A stretch of DNA of 64,000 bases, from contig JWIT01000017.1 in the NCBI GenBank assembly GCA_000949895.1, positions 1-64,000 on the forward strand, given 5' to 3'. Every line of letters starts with the position of its first letter. The first letter of the stretch is position 1. The notes under the pieces are model-generated. The model made no database searches. It saw only the letters and a list, made by a program, of their open reading frames with translations, and was not told where the DNA came from. A program made the position numbers and the translations under genes. The DNA is from Agrobacterium arsenijevicii (GTDB taxonomy: Bacteria > Pseudomonadota > Alphaproteobacteria > Rhizobiales > Rhizobiaceae). This document shows positions 1-7,987 of this stretch, in pieces.

Positions 1-103
1 CAGTTAACCGGACGCTTACGAAGTTAATGTCGGCCAAGGGACAACTTGTCAGCAACCACTTCCCGATCCCCGATTGTGGTCTCGATCAAGGATTCCACTG
101 ATC

Positions 104-589
104 TCACCGCTTTCCAGGCGGTTCTGTTCTTGCTGCCATGTAGTTGTGAATGGAGAAGAGGAAATGCAGGGCAATTGCGAAGCGTATGCCGCTGATTGTG
201 TTCTCAGCGGCGTCCCTCCACCCGAGGATCGTCTTCAGCCCATTTCGCACCAATTCTCCTTGCGACCCTCCAACAGAAACGGTGCTTGAGTTTTCAGTCA
301 GAAACAGCAGAGAGGAACCCTCTAGTATTGCGTACAAAAACAGTATGTCAGCCAGCAATACGGTCTGGAAACTCAACGAAAATCTGTTCTTGCCTGTAAA
401 AAAACTGACGGCGGCCGACGCCAGAAACAGAAGAATGCAGTAAATCAAAAGTGCCGCAACGCTGTAGCACGCGACGTTGAAAACCATCGCCCCTGCGTTT
501 CCGCGGATGCTCTCTGGACTGGAGTTGATAAACGTTGCCAAGGAAATCAGCAGAACTAAAATCACGTACCTGGTCGCAAAAAACATCAT
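104..589 (-). CDS. small multi-pass membrane protein, unknown
   Basis: About 161 residues with three or four hydrophobic segments (near the start around VILVLLISLATF, then AALLIYCILLFLAS and TVLLADILFLYAI), so an inner-membrane protein. No catalytic motif is visible. The open frame extends upstream to 709, but the first 40 residues are basic, poorly hydrophobic and overlap the preceding gene; the double ATG at 589 follows a GGGG stretch and starts directly at the first membrane segment, so I prefer it. It lies downstream of, and on the same strand as, the genes at 687-2514, probably their last operon partner. Family not recognised. Confidence 0.5.
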   Translation of the reverse strand: MMFFATRYVILVLLISLATFINSSPESIRGNAGAMVFNVACYSVAALLIYCILLFLASAAVSFFTGKNRFSLSFQTVLLADILFLYAILEGSSLLFLTENSSTVSVGGSQGELVRNGLKTILGWRDAAENTISGIRFAIALHFLFSIHNYMAARTEPPGKR

Positions 590-686
590 AAGAACCCCGT
601 ATTTTGCAAACCGATTTTTTTGGCCACAGGACGAGAACCGCTTTCTGTCACGCCACAGCGATCCGGGTAAAACCGGGTTGATGCCC

Positions 687-1751
687 TCAGACTTGGCAAT
701 CACGATCACTCGACCGGCTGCGCTCTAAATATCTCACGAATTGACTTCGCTCTTTGCCGCCATCCTTAACAGAAGAGGCCTCCTGGAGCTCCCTCGGTTG
801 CGCGCCCATCTTTACCATTGCAATCGCCAGAATTTCGCCGGTTCTGCCAGACAGAGAAAGCCGATGGCTTGAGAGCCACTCGCGCAGTTGCGGGAGCGCG
901 GATGATGCGGAGCCGCCCGCCAGGCAGAGGCCTTGTACACCAGCGAGGTAGGCCTGAAAATTGTCGCTCTGAGAGATAGCATCGCCTTCTGTTAAGCCGG
1001 CTTCAATCAGGCTCAACATTGCGGGAACGGCTGCCTCTCCGTAGACGTGAAGTCTCGTCAACGCTCCCCTCATCGAGAGACGTGCTTCCGGTTGCCCGGA
1101 AAGCCGCACCATCTCGACAATATACGGCTCGAGGTATTTATCAGGCAAAGCCGCAATGCCACTGCTCAGGTTCTCAAGTGACTGCTCTAAAGTGACCCCA
1201 ATCGACTCCGGCCAGGTTTTACCGGCAAGACCACGTTTGATCATCTCGCTTGCCAGCACCGGCAACGCCGCCCGTTCGTTCTCACGCGCGTCGTACACCA
1301 GTGGACCGAGACGCGGAGGTGGTGGCAATATCGGATCTGCCAGAATTTTAAGCTGGAGATCAAATGCCGGCTTGGAGAGTTCGTCGACCAGCGGCAGACT
1401 GTTTTGATGATACGTGTAAGCTCGCCACTCCCCAGCCGTTGGTGCGCGCCGGGCCGCTATTGCAGCTTCGATATTGGCAGCAATCTCTTCTTCGATACCG
1501 CTGGCGTCGACTGTCAAATCGAGCCCAAGGGTACCAGTCAGAAATCTGCTCCAGGCTTCTTCGCAGTTCACAGGCCGTTCACCCCCGCTCAACTGCCGAT
1601 CGATTTGCCACCAACCAATTTCCTTAACCCAGCCGCCCCCTTGTGGGACAGGCAGCAACAAATATCCAAGCGTGCGGTATTTTACTTCGGTGTGCCGAGT
1701 GCCGATAGATTTCACGAAACGATGCCGACGTCGCGTCTCTGGCATGGGCAC
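687..1751 (-). CDS. helical-repeat-like protein, unknown
   Basis: 354 residues from a GTG start. The C-terminal half is helix-rich with conserved-looking hydrophobic spacing (for example AVPAMLSLIEAG and ASSALPQLREWL), resembling HEAT/armadillo repeats; this is an impression of pattern, not a family match. The N-terminal 60 residues contain a beta-rich, Gly/Trp-rich stretch. The first 128 bases overlap the gene upstream in another frame and the GTG directly follows an in-frame TAA, so the two frames may be one gene broken by a frameshift. Function unknown. Confidence 0.5.
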   Translation of the reverse strand: MPMPETRRRHRFVKSIGTRHTEVKYRTLGYLLLPVPQGGGWVKEIGWWQIDRQLSGGERPVNCEEAWSRFLTGTLGLDLTVDASGIEEEIAANIEAAIAARRAPTAGEWRAYTYHQNSLPLVDELSKPAFDLQLKILADPILPPPPRLGPLVYDARENERAALPVLASEMIKRGLAGKTWPESIGVTLEQSLENLSSGIAALPDKYLEPYIVEMVRLSGQPEARLSMRGALTRLHVYGEAAVPAMLSLIEAGLTEGDAISQSDNFQAYLAGVQGLCLAGGSASSALPQLREWLSSHRLSLSGRTGEILAIAMVKMGAQPRELQEASSVKDGGKERSQFVRYLERSRSSDRDCQV

Positions 1752-2514
1752 TTAACCTGTATACCGAAAGCGCATCGTCGTAGCCGAGCTGTTCACCTTC
1801 GAATGAGTAACCGCGGCTCTTGACCTGTTGTCGTGTGACCACGAGGTCCGCTTCGGAAAGCGTGGTGCGCTCGCTGATGAGACATAGCCCCTGGCTTGCT
1901 TTCAGACGAACGGCATCGTTGACTCGGATCGGCGGTGTATGCGGCGCCGGGCGAGGTTGGACTAGCGCGTTTGGACTAAATTTTTCCTGGGCAACCGGGC
2001 AAACTGGCCTTCTCTCAAACCGAAACGCATTTGCGCTCTGCTGTATTTGCAGCTCCATTTGCCCGGGAATCGTCCGTGCTACAATCACCTTTTCCACTGA
2101 GCCAGCCAGCAATGCGCGAATGCAGAACTCATCGCATCTGTCGCTCTCTGCCTGGCGAAGTGCGATTGTCCTTGAATTGAGAGGAAGGCTGACGCGGTTG
2201 AGATCGTCCGAAATCCACTCTCGTGCTTCCACGTAAAGCGGTAGTGTCAGGATAAGGGGTAACAAAGCAAGCGTGGCTGGAACGAGCGCGATCGAAAGAA
2301 ACGCACGACGTGGCCCGCGAAGGGGTAAAAATCTGAAAATGATCAGGAAGACGATACAGCTGAATAAAAGTGGCGCCGCCGCCCACAAGACCAGCGCTAT
2401 TGGAAGACCGATAATGCTTATCGCCGCAATCGTTGCCAATTGAGGGAAATTGATGACGAATATTGTCAGGGCCGTGAGGGCAAGAAGTACCGGAAAAAAC
2501 GCCTTGTAGACCAT
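1624..2514 (-). CDS. membrane protein with soluble C-terminal domain, unknown
   Basis: About 296 residues counted from the ATG at 2514 (a GTG three codons earlier is also possible). The first 110 residues hold three to four membrane segments, followed by a soluble domain. The last 40 or so residues, which overlap the downstream gene, read like out-of-frame translation (Arg/His/Ser/Ala rich), whereas the other frame over the same bases looks protein-like. It heads a same-strand string with the genes at 687-1751 and 104-589. Function unknown. Confidence 0.5.
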   Translation of the reverse strand: MVYKAFFPVLLALTALTIFVINFPQLATIAAISIIGLPIALVLWAAAPLLFSCIVFLIIFRFLPLRGPRRAFLSIALVPATLALLPLILTLPLYVEAREWISDDLNRVSLPLNSRTIALRQAESDRCDEFCIRALLAGSVEKVIVARTIPGQMELQIQQSANAFRFERRPVCPVAQEKFSPNALVQPRPAPHTPPIRVNDAVRLKASQGLCLISERTTLSEADLVVTRQQVKSRGYSFEGEQLGYDDALSVYRLSAHARDATSASFREIYRHSAHRSKIPHAWIFVAACPTRGRLG

Positions 2515-2697
2515 ATGCAGCACTACTCGAAATTGCGGTACATCCGCTCGGCGGGTTGGTTACCTCATTCGCTATTGCCGGCGGTTGCTGTTGTAAAGCA
2601 AAGTCGGCTGGCATGATTAACGCGAGAGGATTGTTGGATTCACTCGCGACACCGCATCAGTACCGCGCTTGCTACGCAATTCAAACAGCTGAGGCAG

Positions 2698-3687
2698 TTA
2701 CCGGTCGGAGGGGAAAGAGGGATAAAGCCGGGCGACGACTGCTTTTCTCATGGCGGTGGCAAGACGATCATGGAAAATTTCAAGAGTCCGTTCTGCCTCG
2801 GTCGGTGAGAGCCAATTGCAAGAAAGACGCCAACGACGGACGAACAGCCAGTCGAGATCACTGCATCGTGCGGATACAATGCTCGAACGAAGCTGTTCGA
2901 GCGTGAGAGGTCTCCTGACAGGGCTATGCCCTATCTCGGCGCATATTTCCCGATTGTAGGCCTTCGTCCTACGTTGCAAGAGAGCAGCGTCCTCGTCCGT
3001 AACCACAACAAGTCGGTCAATTTCTGAGCGGATATCGTCCGGCATATGGTCGATGGATGCTTCAACCGCCCCCACAAATCGATGATCGCTAGTGAAATCG
3101 ATACCCCATTCGTTCACGCCGTATCGCCATAGGATCGTCTCAGCGTGCTCGGCCCAAAATCTGTCCTTCACCAAACCAAGTCCCTCCAGCAAACTAATCA
3201 TCGCTGGCGTCGCAAGGGCTTCGCCGAAATTGTGGGAGGCGACGATTGTCACCACATTTTCCGGATTCGTATCTCGCTGGAAGATGCGTAGTTTCATCCA
3301 TTCTGCCCGCACAGTCGTGGGGACAAGCGCAAAGAGATTTTTCTGCCCCGCAACATTCAGGACAGTAATGATAAGGTCATCCAAACGCGGCAGCGGCGTC
3401 GGCAAAATCGGCGGAATGCGTGGAACAGCGCCCCGCGGCGTCTCAGTCGCTTGCCCAAGTCTCACGAGGGCATTGCAACCCATCTGGTATCCAGAGATGA
3501 AATCGTGATGCCAGCCCTGATTCGCGTTCCCAGGCAGATTACCGACAAGAAATTTGATGATTTTGGCCAGTAGTTCTCGGCTTATCTCCTCAATCACACA
3601 ACGTCCTCTAGTGCCGCGGGGAATAGTCACAATTTGCTCGTAGGTCCATGAAGGAATGCACACTCTATGTGCCGCCCAGATTGTCAA
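2698..3687 (-). CDS. hypothetical protein
   Basis: 329 residues from a TTG start; no ATG is available near the N-terminus. No signal peptide or membrane segment. The middle contains a Pro-rich stretch (PRIPPILPTPLPR) followed by an alternating strand/helix region; the C-terminus is basic and helical with several Trp/Arg pairs. No catalytic motif or known family is recognised. It is separated by about 180 bases from the membrane gene upstream of position 2514 and may belong with that string. Its role cannot be inferred from the neighbours. Confidence 0.5.
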   Translation of the reverse strand: MTIWAAHRVCIPSWTYEQIVTIPRGTRGRCVIEEISRELLAKIIKFLVGNLPGNANQGWHHDFISGYQMGCNALVRLGQATETPRGAVPRIPPILPTPLPRLDDLIITVLNVAGQKNLFALVPTTVRAEWMKLRIFQRDTNPENVVTIVASHNFGEALATPAMISLLEGLGLVKDRFWAEHAETILWRYGVNEWGIDFTSDHRFVGAVEASIDHMPDDIRSEIDRLVVVTDEDAALLQRRTKAYNREICAEIGHSPVRRPLTLEQLRSSIVSARCSDLDWLFVRRWRLSCNWLSPTEAERTLEIFHDRLATAMRKAVVARLYPSFPSDR

Positions 3688-3879
3688 ACCAAAATTCGCA
3701 CGACGCTTAGCTGGCCACGATAGAAGAAGCGGGGCAGCGCGAGCTCTTAAGCTCTTGAAGGGAGCCGAACTGACGGCCCAGTGGTTACGCTGTTGAGCGG
3801 GCGGCAGTCATCAGCGGCATGATCATCGATTGGCCAACCTGAACCAAGGCAACACAAGGGACTTGGGAAATAATCAGTT

Positions 3880-3918
3880 GAACCTTGACGAACCAAAATG
3901 GTTCAAGGATATTCAAGG
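3880..3918. promoter_or_regulatory. probable operator of the ParD/ParE-type operon
   Basis: The 3890-3904 stretch is a perfect inverted repeat, GAACCA-AAA-TGGTTC. It is nested in CCTTGA (3883-3888) facing TCAAGG (3903-3908), with another TTCAAGG at 3912-3918. The array ends about 20 bases before the antitoxin ATG, where ribbon-helix-helix antitoxins commonly bind to autoregulate their own operon. The function is inferred from position and symmetry. Confidence 0.55.
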
Positions 3919-3939
3919 TGAACAACAGAGGACCTTTTC

Positions 3940-4185
3940 ATGACCGCATTCACGATCCGCGTCCCGGACGAGGTGGCCGACCGCCTGAACCAGATTGCTC
4001 AAAAACTCGACCGTTCCCGCTCTTACATGGCAGCACAGGCCATTGAAGATTTTGTGGCGCGCGAAGAATGGCAACTCGCGGAAATTGAAGCCGGAATTGC
4101 CGAGGCGGACCGCGGCGAATTCGCCAGCGACGACGACGTGGCGCGCGTGGTCGGCAAATACGTCAAGGCGACTTCTCGATCATGA
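3940..4185 (+). CDS. CopG/ParD-type ribbon-helix-helix antitoxin
   Basis: 81 residues. The N-terminus has the ribbon-helix-helix pattern: a short strand (FTIRVPDEVADRL), a helix and a second helix with a DRSRSYM turn, as in CopG/ParD antitoxins that dimerise, bind the operator and mask a ParE toxin. The acidic C-terminal tail (residues 50-70) is the usual toxin-neutralising part. The stop codon overlaps the toxin ATG in an ATGA junction, so the pair is translationally coupled. An inverted-repeat operator lies just upstream. Confidence 0.88.
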   Translation: MTAFTIRVPDEVADRLNQIAQKLDRSRSYMAAQAIEDFVAREEWQLAEIEAGIAEADRGEFASDDDVARVVGKYVKATSRS

Positions 4186-4472
4186 AGCAGAGGCGCATCC
4201 GCTGGACCGTGCGGGCGTTGCGGCGACTTGACGAAATCGGCGCGTACATCGAACAAGACGACCCAGATGCCGCTGCACGGGTCGTTGCCCGACTCGTAGC
4301 TTCCGTTGATATGCTCGCAGAGATGCCGGCCGCTGGACGCATCGGTCGTATCGCCAACACGCGCGAAGTAGTATTGTCCGACATTCCCTACATCATCCCT
4401 TATCGGGTTCGCCAAGACATCGAGATCATTACCGTAATGCATGCCTCTCAGAAATGGCCGAAGAGGCTGTAA
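4182..4472 (+). CDS. parE: ParE/RelE-family toxin
   Basis: 96 residues with the layout of the RelE/ParE superfamily: an N-terminal basic helix pair (WTVRALRRLDEIGAYIEQ), a conserved mid-region with GRIG, and a C-terminal sheet ending in an EIITVMHASQKWP-type motif typical of ParE. Members poison DNA gyrase (ParE) or cleave mRNA (RelE); the C-terminal pattern favours ParE. It is translated by overlap from the antitoxin and probably co-repressed by it. It stabilises the plasmid or the adjoining defence genes. Confidence 0.88.
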   Translation: MKQRRIRWTVRALRRLDEIGAYIEQDDPDAAARVVARLVASVDMLAEMPAAGRIGRIANTREVVLSDIPYIIPYRVRQDIEIITVMHASQKWPKRL

Positions 4473-4858
4473 AGGCAGTGCGTCACCTGGACACAACACC
4501 GGCAGCGGCTGCTCCGATCGCCTTGAATGGAATCGAACCTGCGACCTGCGAATATCTCGAAATCTCATCTCTCTGAAAATCCACGGCAATACCAATGTTG
4601 CCCTACGGGCTTCATCCTTGGTAAAGACGCCGGCGAACAGCTTCTCGCCATGGCAATCGAGTGCATTCGCACTGAGCATCCGCGGTTTCGGCATGACGTT
4701 GCTCTCAAAGCCGGCGTAATGATCATACAAAAGTGTCGACGTCTTTCAACAGGCAAATCCCGCAAATCTTTCAGCACACGCTTACACAATTCATTTTGAC
4801 GTGTAGTCTGCGGCGATGCTCTGATGACGGGCATAGCGCGTATCGTATTGACTCGCAA
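4473..4858. other. intergenic stretch without a supported gene
   Basis: No convincing coding region. Open frames on both strands lack coding character and ribosome binding sites. A T-arm-like string GGTTCGATTCC is present on the minus strand near 4530 but without a matching stem or acceptor end. The SIR2 reading frame is open from a GTG at 4733, so part of this stretch could be an N-terminal extension of that protein. Confidence 0.4.
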
Positions 4859-6145
4859 ATGAGGGGACATTCGTTGGGATATTGGGACGTCTTGCCGGCA
4901 TCTGCCGATAACCTGCGCCTGTTCAATCCCGCCAAGGGTTGGGTTCAGTTTGCTGATCAAGTTGACGGCGACGGCAAGACCACCAGCTTTGGCGCTAGCC
5001 GCGATATCGACCTTGCGTTGAGCATCGCTTTAAACGTATCGAACCTTATGGTGCTGACCGGGGCCGGCGCGTCGTTCTGCGCAAGAAATCCAGCAAAGGA
5101 CGCGCTCACCGCGCCCGGCATGGGCGACCTCTGGAACGCTGTCAAAGGCGCCGCCACCGACAAAACCTTCCAGGAAGTCATCGATCTCATACCCAAAGCA
5201 AAGGGCAGCGACACGAACATCGAAAAGTTGCTGACTCAATGCAAAATCTACGTCGAGCTCTTCGACAACATTGATAGCGCAACAATCAAAACCTTCATCG
5301 AAACCGCCGAGAAGGCGATCTCCACGCGCGTCAGCTTCGTCAGCGAAAACACCGACCTCCAGGCGCATGGCATGGTGATCCGTAAGATCGCGCGACGCGG
5401 CATTCGGAAGCCCCGCGCCAAATTTTTCACGACTAACTATGATCTGTGCTTTGAATACGCGGCGCGGGCACAACGCTTCACCATCATCGATGGCTTTTCC
5501 CATGCGATGCCGCAAATCTACGATCGGGGCCATTTCTCCCACGACATCGTCCGCCGCGAGAATGCCAAGGAGGGGCCGGACTATATCGAGAACGTCTTCC
5601 ATCTTTACAAACTGCACGGTTCGATCGACTGGAAACGAAGCGGTGCCGATATCGTGCGGACTGAGGGCTCTGAAACACCCCTTCTGATCTTTCCACGTGA
5701 TAGCAAATACCAGGAAGCTTTCGAGCCGCCCTACCTCGACATGATGGGCGCATTTCAGAGTGCGCTGCGCGAGCCCGATACCGCCCTGATCGTCTCAGGT
5801 TTCGGCTTCAACGACGACCATTTGAGCAAGCCGGTGATGGCGGCGCTGGAGGCCAATATGAGCCTCAAGCTGATAGTGTGTGACGTTGCCGTTCTTAGAG
5901 ACGACGTCTTGGTGAAAGGCGATCATAGCATTGCCGAGGTAAGCGCTGTGCGGGATGGCGTCAGCAGCTACTTTGAGAGATTCAAACAACTGGTTCGGAC
6001 CGGCGATCAGCGCATCACGCTACTCAGCGGCCGCTTTGAAGATCTGGCACTCGCCATCCCCGATCTTGTTGCGCAAACCGAACGCGAACGCCATCTTGAC
6101 CGAATGCAGGCTGCGCGAGGTTTCGGCGACGGAGTGCCGTCGTGA
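4859..6145 (+). CDS. SIR2-domain NADase of a SIR2-HerA (Nezha-type) defence pair
   Basis: 428 residues counted from the ATG at 4859 (a GTG at 4733 in the same frame would add 42 low-quality residues). Sirtuin landmarks are present in order: GAGAS at 68-72, TTNYD at 191-195 (NAD-ribose binding) and LHGS with the catalytic His at 253. This is the SIR2_2-type fold used by bacterial defence NADases, not a protein deacetylase. The stop overlaps the HerA start (GTGA), a layout typical of SIR2-HerA systems in which the two proteins form one large complex and deplete NAD+ on phage infection. Activity is inferred from the family. Confidence 0.9.
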   Translation: MRGHSLGYWDVLPASADNLRLFNPAKGWVQFADQVDGDGKTTSFGASRDIDLALSIALNVSNLMVLTGAGASFCARNPAKDALTAPGMGDLWNAVKGAATDKTFQEVIDLIPKAKGSDTNIEKLLTQCKIYVELFDNIDSATIKTFIETAEKAISTRVSFVSENTDLQAHGMVIRKIARRGIRKPRAKFFTTNYDLCFEYAARAQRFTIIDGFSHAMPQIYDRGHFSHDIVRRENAKEGPDYIENVFHLYKLHGSIDWKRSGADIVRTEGSETPLLIFPRDSKYQEAFEPPYLDMMGAFQSALREPDTALIVSGFGFNDDHLSKPVMAALEANMSLKLIVCDVAVLRDDVLVKGDHSIAEVSAVRDGVSSYFERFKQLVRTGDQRITLLSGRFEDLALAIPDLVAQTERERHLDRMQAARGFGDGVPS

Positions 6146-7845
6146 TCAAACACAGCCTAGTTGATCCGGATCGCTACGTCGGCACGATTTCCGTCGTGAC
6201 CGCGTCAACGGTGCAAGTGAACTTGCCTTATGCCACCGCTCGGCCAGAGCGACGCGCGCTTGCACGCGGCGCAGTTGGGGACTTCGTGTTCGTGGATTGC
6301 GAGCTCGTCAAGCTCCTAGGCCGACTGGTCGAAGTCAAACTACCCGACGCAGAACGACTGACCGTCGAGCCGACTCTGGGCACACAGCCCGAACCTCACC
6401 CGGTCGGCAGGGTGCAATTGCTGGCCTCGGTAGATCAGCGACAGAACAAACTCATGCGTGGCATCCGCCACCATCCCCGCGTCGGTGACGCGGTTTACCT
6501 GGCGGATCCGTCCATGTTTGGTGAGCTGATGGCAAATTCATTGGTGGCGAGCGGCACTAGCGCGCTCGACATCGGCACGCTCGATGCAGGCAGCGGTGTA
6601 CATTTGCGCTTGCCGCCTGAGAAGCTCTTCGGCCGCCACTGCGGCGTTTTTGGCGCCACGGGCGGCGGCAAGAGCTGGACCCTGGCCACCATACTCCAGC
6701 AGATCAAAGCCGCTGGCGGTAAATGCATTCTGTTTGATCCCACCGGCGAATTTGCAGGAATACCCGCCATATCGGCGCACTATGCCTTCGACCACGAAGA
6801 AGCCGGCAGTCAGCAGGTTCATTTCCCCTACCAGTTCATGACCGAGGACGATCTGTTTGCTTTGTTTCGCCCATCCGGCCAAAGTCAAGGTCCCAAACTC
6901 CGCGAAGCGATCAAGAGCCTCAAGCTTGTTAAGAAAAGTGAGGGACAGCTTGAAGGCGTGACGATCTATGAGAAAAAGCTGCTCCTTAAGAAGCAGAAGG
7001 ATCGCCGGCCCTTCCTGAAAGCTTTGGAAGCGCACAGCGACGTCATTCACAGCCCGCTTTGCCACTTCGACATTGAAAACCTCCCCGACCAGGTTCAGCA
7101 GGAGTGCGTCCAGCCGACGGATTGGGACAATCCGACCCACTGGGGCAAGGTCAATGAGCAGGCCGTCGGCTACTGCGAAAGCCTGATCGCGCGCATGCGC
7201 ACGTTGATTCATACGCCTGAGCTTGAATGCCTATTCGGTAATGGTGGACAGTCGTTAGTAACGGTTCTGGAAGCATTCTTTGCGTCCGAAAGCCAGGACA
7301 TCCTGCGAATATCCTTCAAAAACGTCAGGTTCGAGCACAACACGCGCGAGATCCTTATGAATGTCATCGGGCGCTTTCTCCTGGCCCGCGCCCGGCAGAA
7401 CACCTTTCGCGACAAGCCGATGATCACACTACTGGATGAAGCACACCAATTCCTAGGTCGAACCATCGGCGACGAATACGCTAGCGTGAAACTTGAAGCG
7501 TTTGGGCTTATCGCCAAAGAAGGCCGCAAATACGGACTGACGACCATCCTTGCCACACAACGCCCTCGCGATATTCCGGCCGATGTTCTCAGCCAACTTG
7601 GCACGTTGATTGTTCATCGTCTGACCAATGAAGAGGATCGGAATGCTGTCGAAAAAGCGTGCGGCGATCTTGATCGCAACGCCGCTCTGTTTATCCCGAC
7701 TCTCGCCCCTGGTGAAGCCATAATCGTCGGGCCAGACCTTCCCGCGCCGGTGCCTGTTTTGATTCATGAGCCCCCGTCGCCGCCCGATTCCAAAGGGCCA
7801 AAATACACTTCGTACTGGGCCAGTCGTCGGGCCAAAGCTGACTAA
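6142..7845 (+). CDS. herA: HerA-like hexameric ATPase/translocase, partner of SIR2
   Basis: 567 residues from a GTG overlapping the SIR2 stop. A small beta-barrel (HAS-barrel) region precedes the FtsK/HerA ATPase core: Walker A GATGGGKS at about 171-178 and Walker B LLDEAHQF at about 429-436, followed by ATQRP near 473, the sensor region expected in HerA. HerA proteins form hexamers that translocate DNA; in SIR2-HerA systems HerA activates or scaffolds the NADase. The overlap and shared orientation support a two-protein complex. No nuclease NurA gene is adjacent, so this is the defence type rather than the archaeal repair type. Confidence 0.9.
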   Translation: MIKHSLVDPDRYVGTISVVTASTVQVNLPYATARPERRALARGAVGDFVFVDCELVKLLGRLVEVKLPDAERLTVEPTLGTQPEPHPVGRVQLLASVDQRQNKLMRGIRHHPRVGDAVYLADPSMFGELMANSLVASGTSALDIGTLDAGSGVHLRLPPEKLFGRHCGVFGATGGGKSWTLATILQQIKAAGGKCILFDPTGEFAGIPAISAHYAFDHEEAGSQQVHFPYQFMTEDDLFALFRPSGQSQGPKLREAIKSLKLVKKSEGQLEGVTIYEKKLLLKKQKDRRPFLKALEAHSDVIHSPLCHFDIENLPDQVQQECVQPTDWDNPTHWGKVNEQAVGYCESLIARMRTLIHTPELECLFGNGGQSLVTVLEAFFASESQDILRISFKNVRFEHNTREILMNVIGRFLLARARQNTFRDKPMITLLDEAHQFLGRTIGDEYASVKLEAFGLIAKEGRKYGLTTILATQRPRDIPADVLSQLGTLIVHRLTNEEDRNAVEKACGDLDRNAALFIPTLAPGEAIIVGPDLPAPVPVLIHEPPSPPDSKGPKYTSYWASRRAKAD

Positions 7846-7987
7846 GGCCGATGCGGGGAACGCTTGCCTGCAAATCGAAATCACCCGGCTCAGTTCTGAG
7901 CGGAAACCAACACTCTGTAATTTCAAAGCATATAAAGCAACGAAACTCCGCCCTGTTAGGCCAACGAGCAGGGGCAATTGGTAGTAG

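Noticed and set aside
4510..4580. tRNA-like T-arm string GGTTCGATTCC on the minus strand
   Set aside because: No matching acceptor, anticodon or complete T-stem; likely chance.
4023..4730. 235-residue minus-strand open frame
   Set aside because: It lies across the antisense of the ParD/ParE genes, with low-complexity composition; a shadow.
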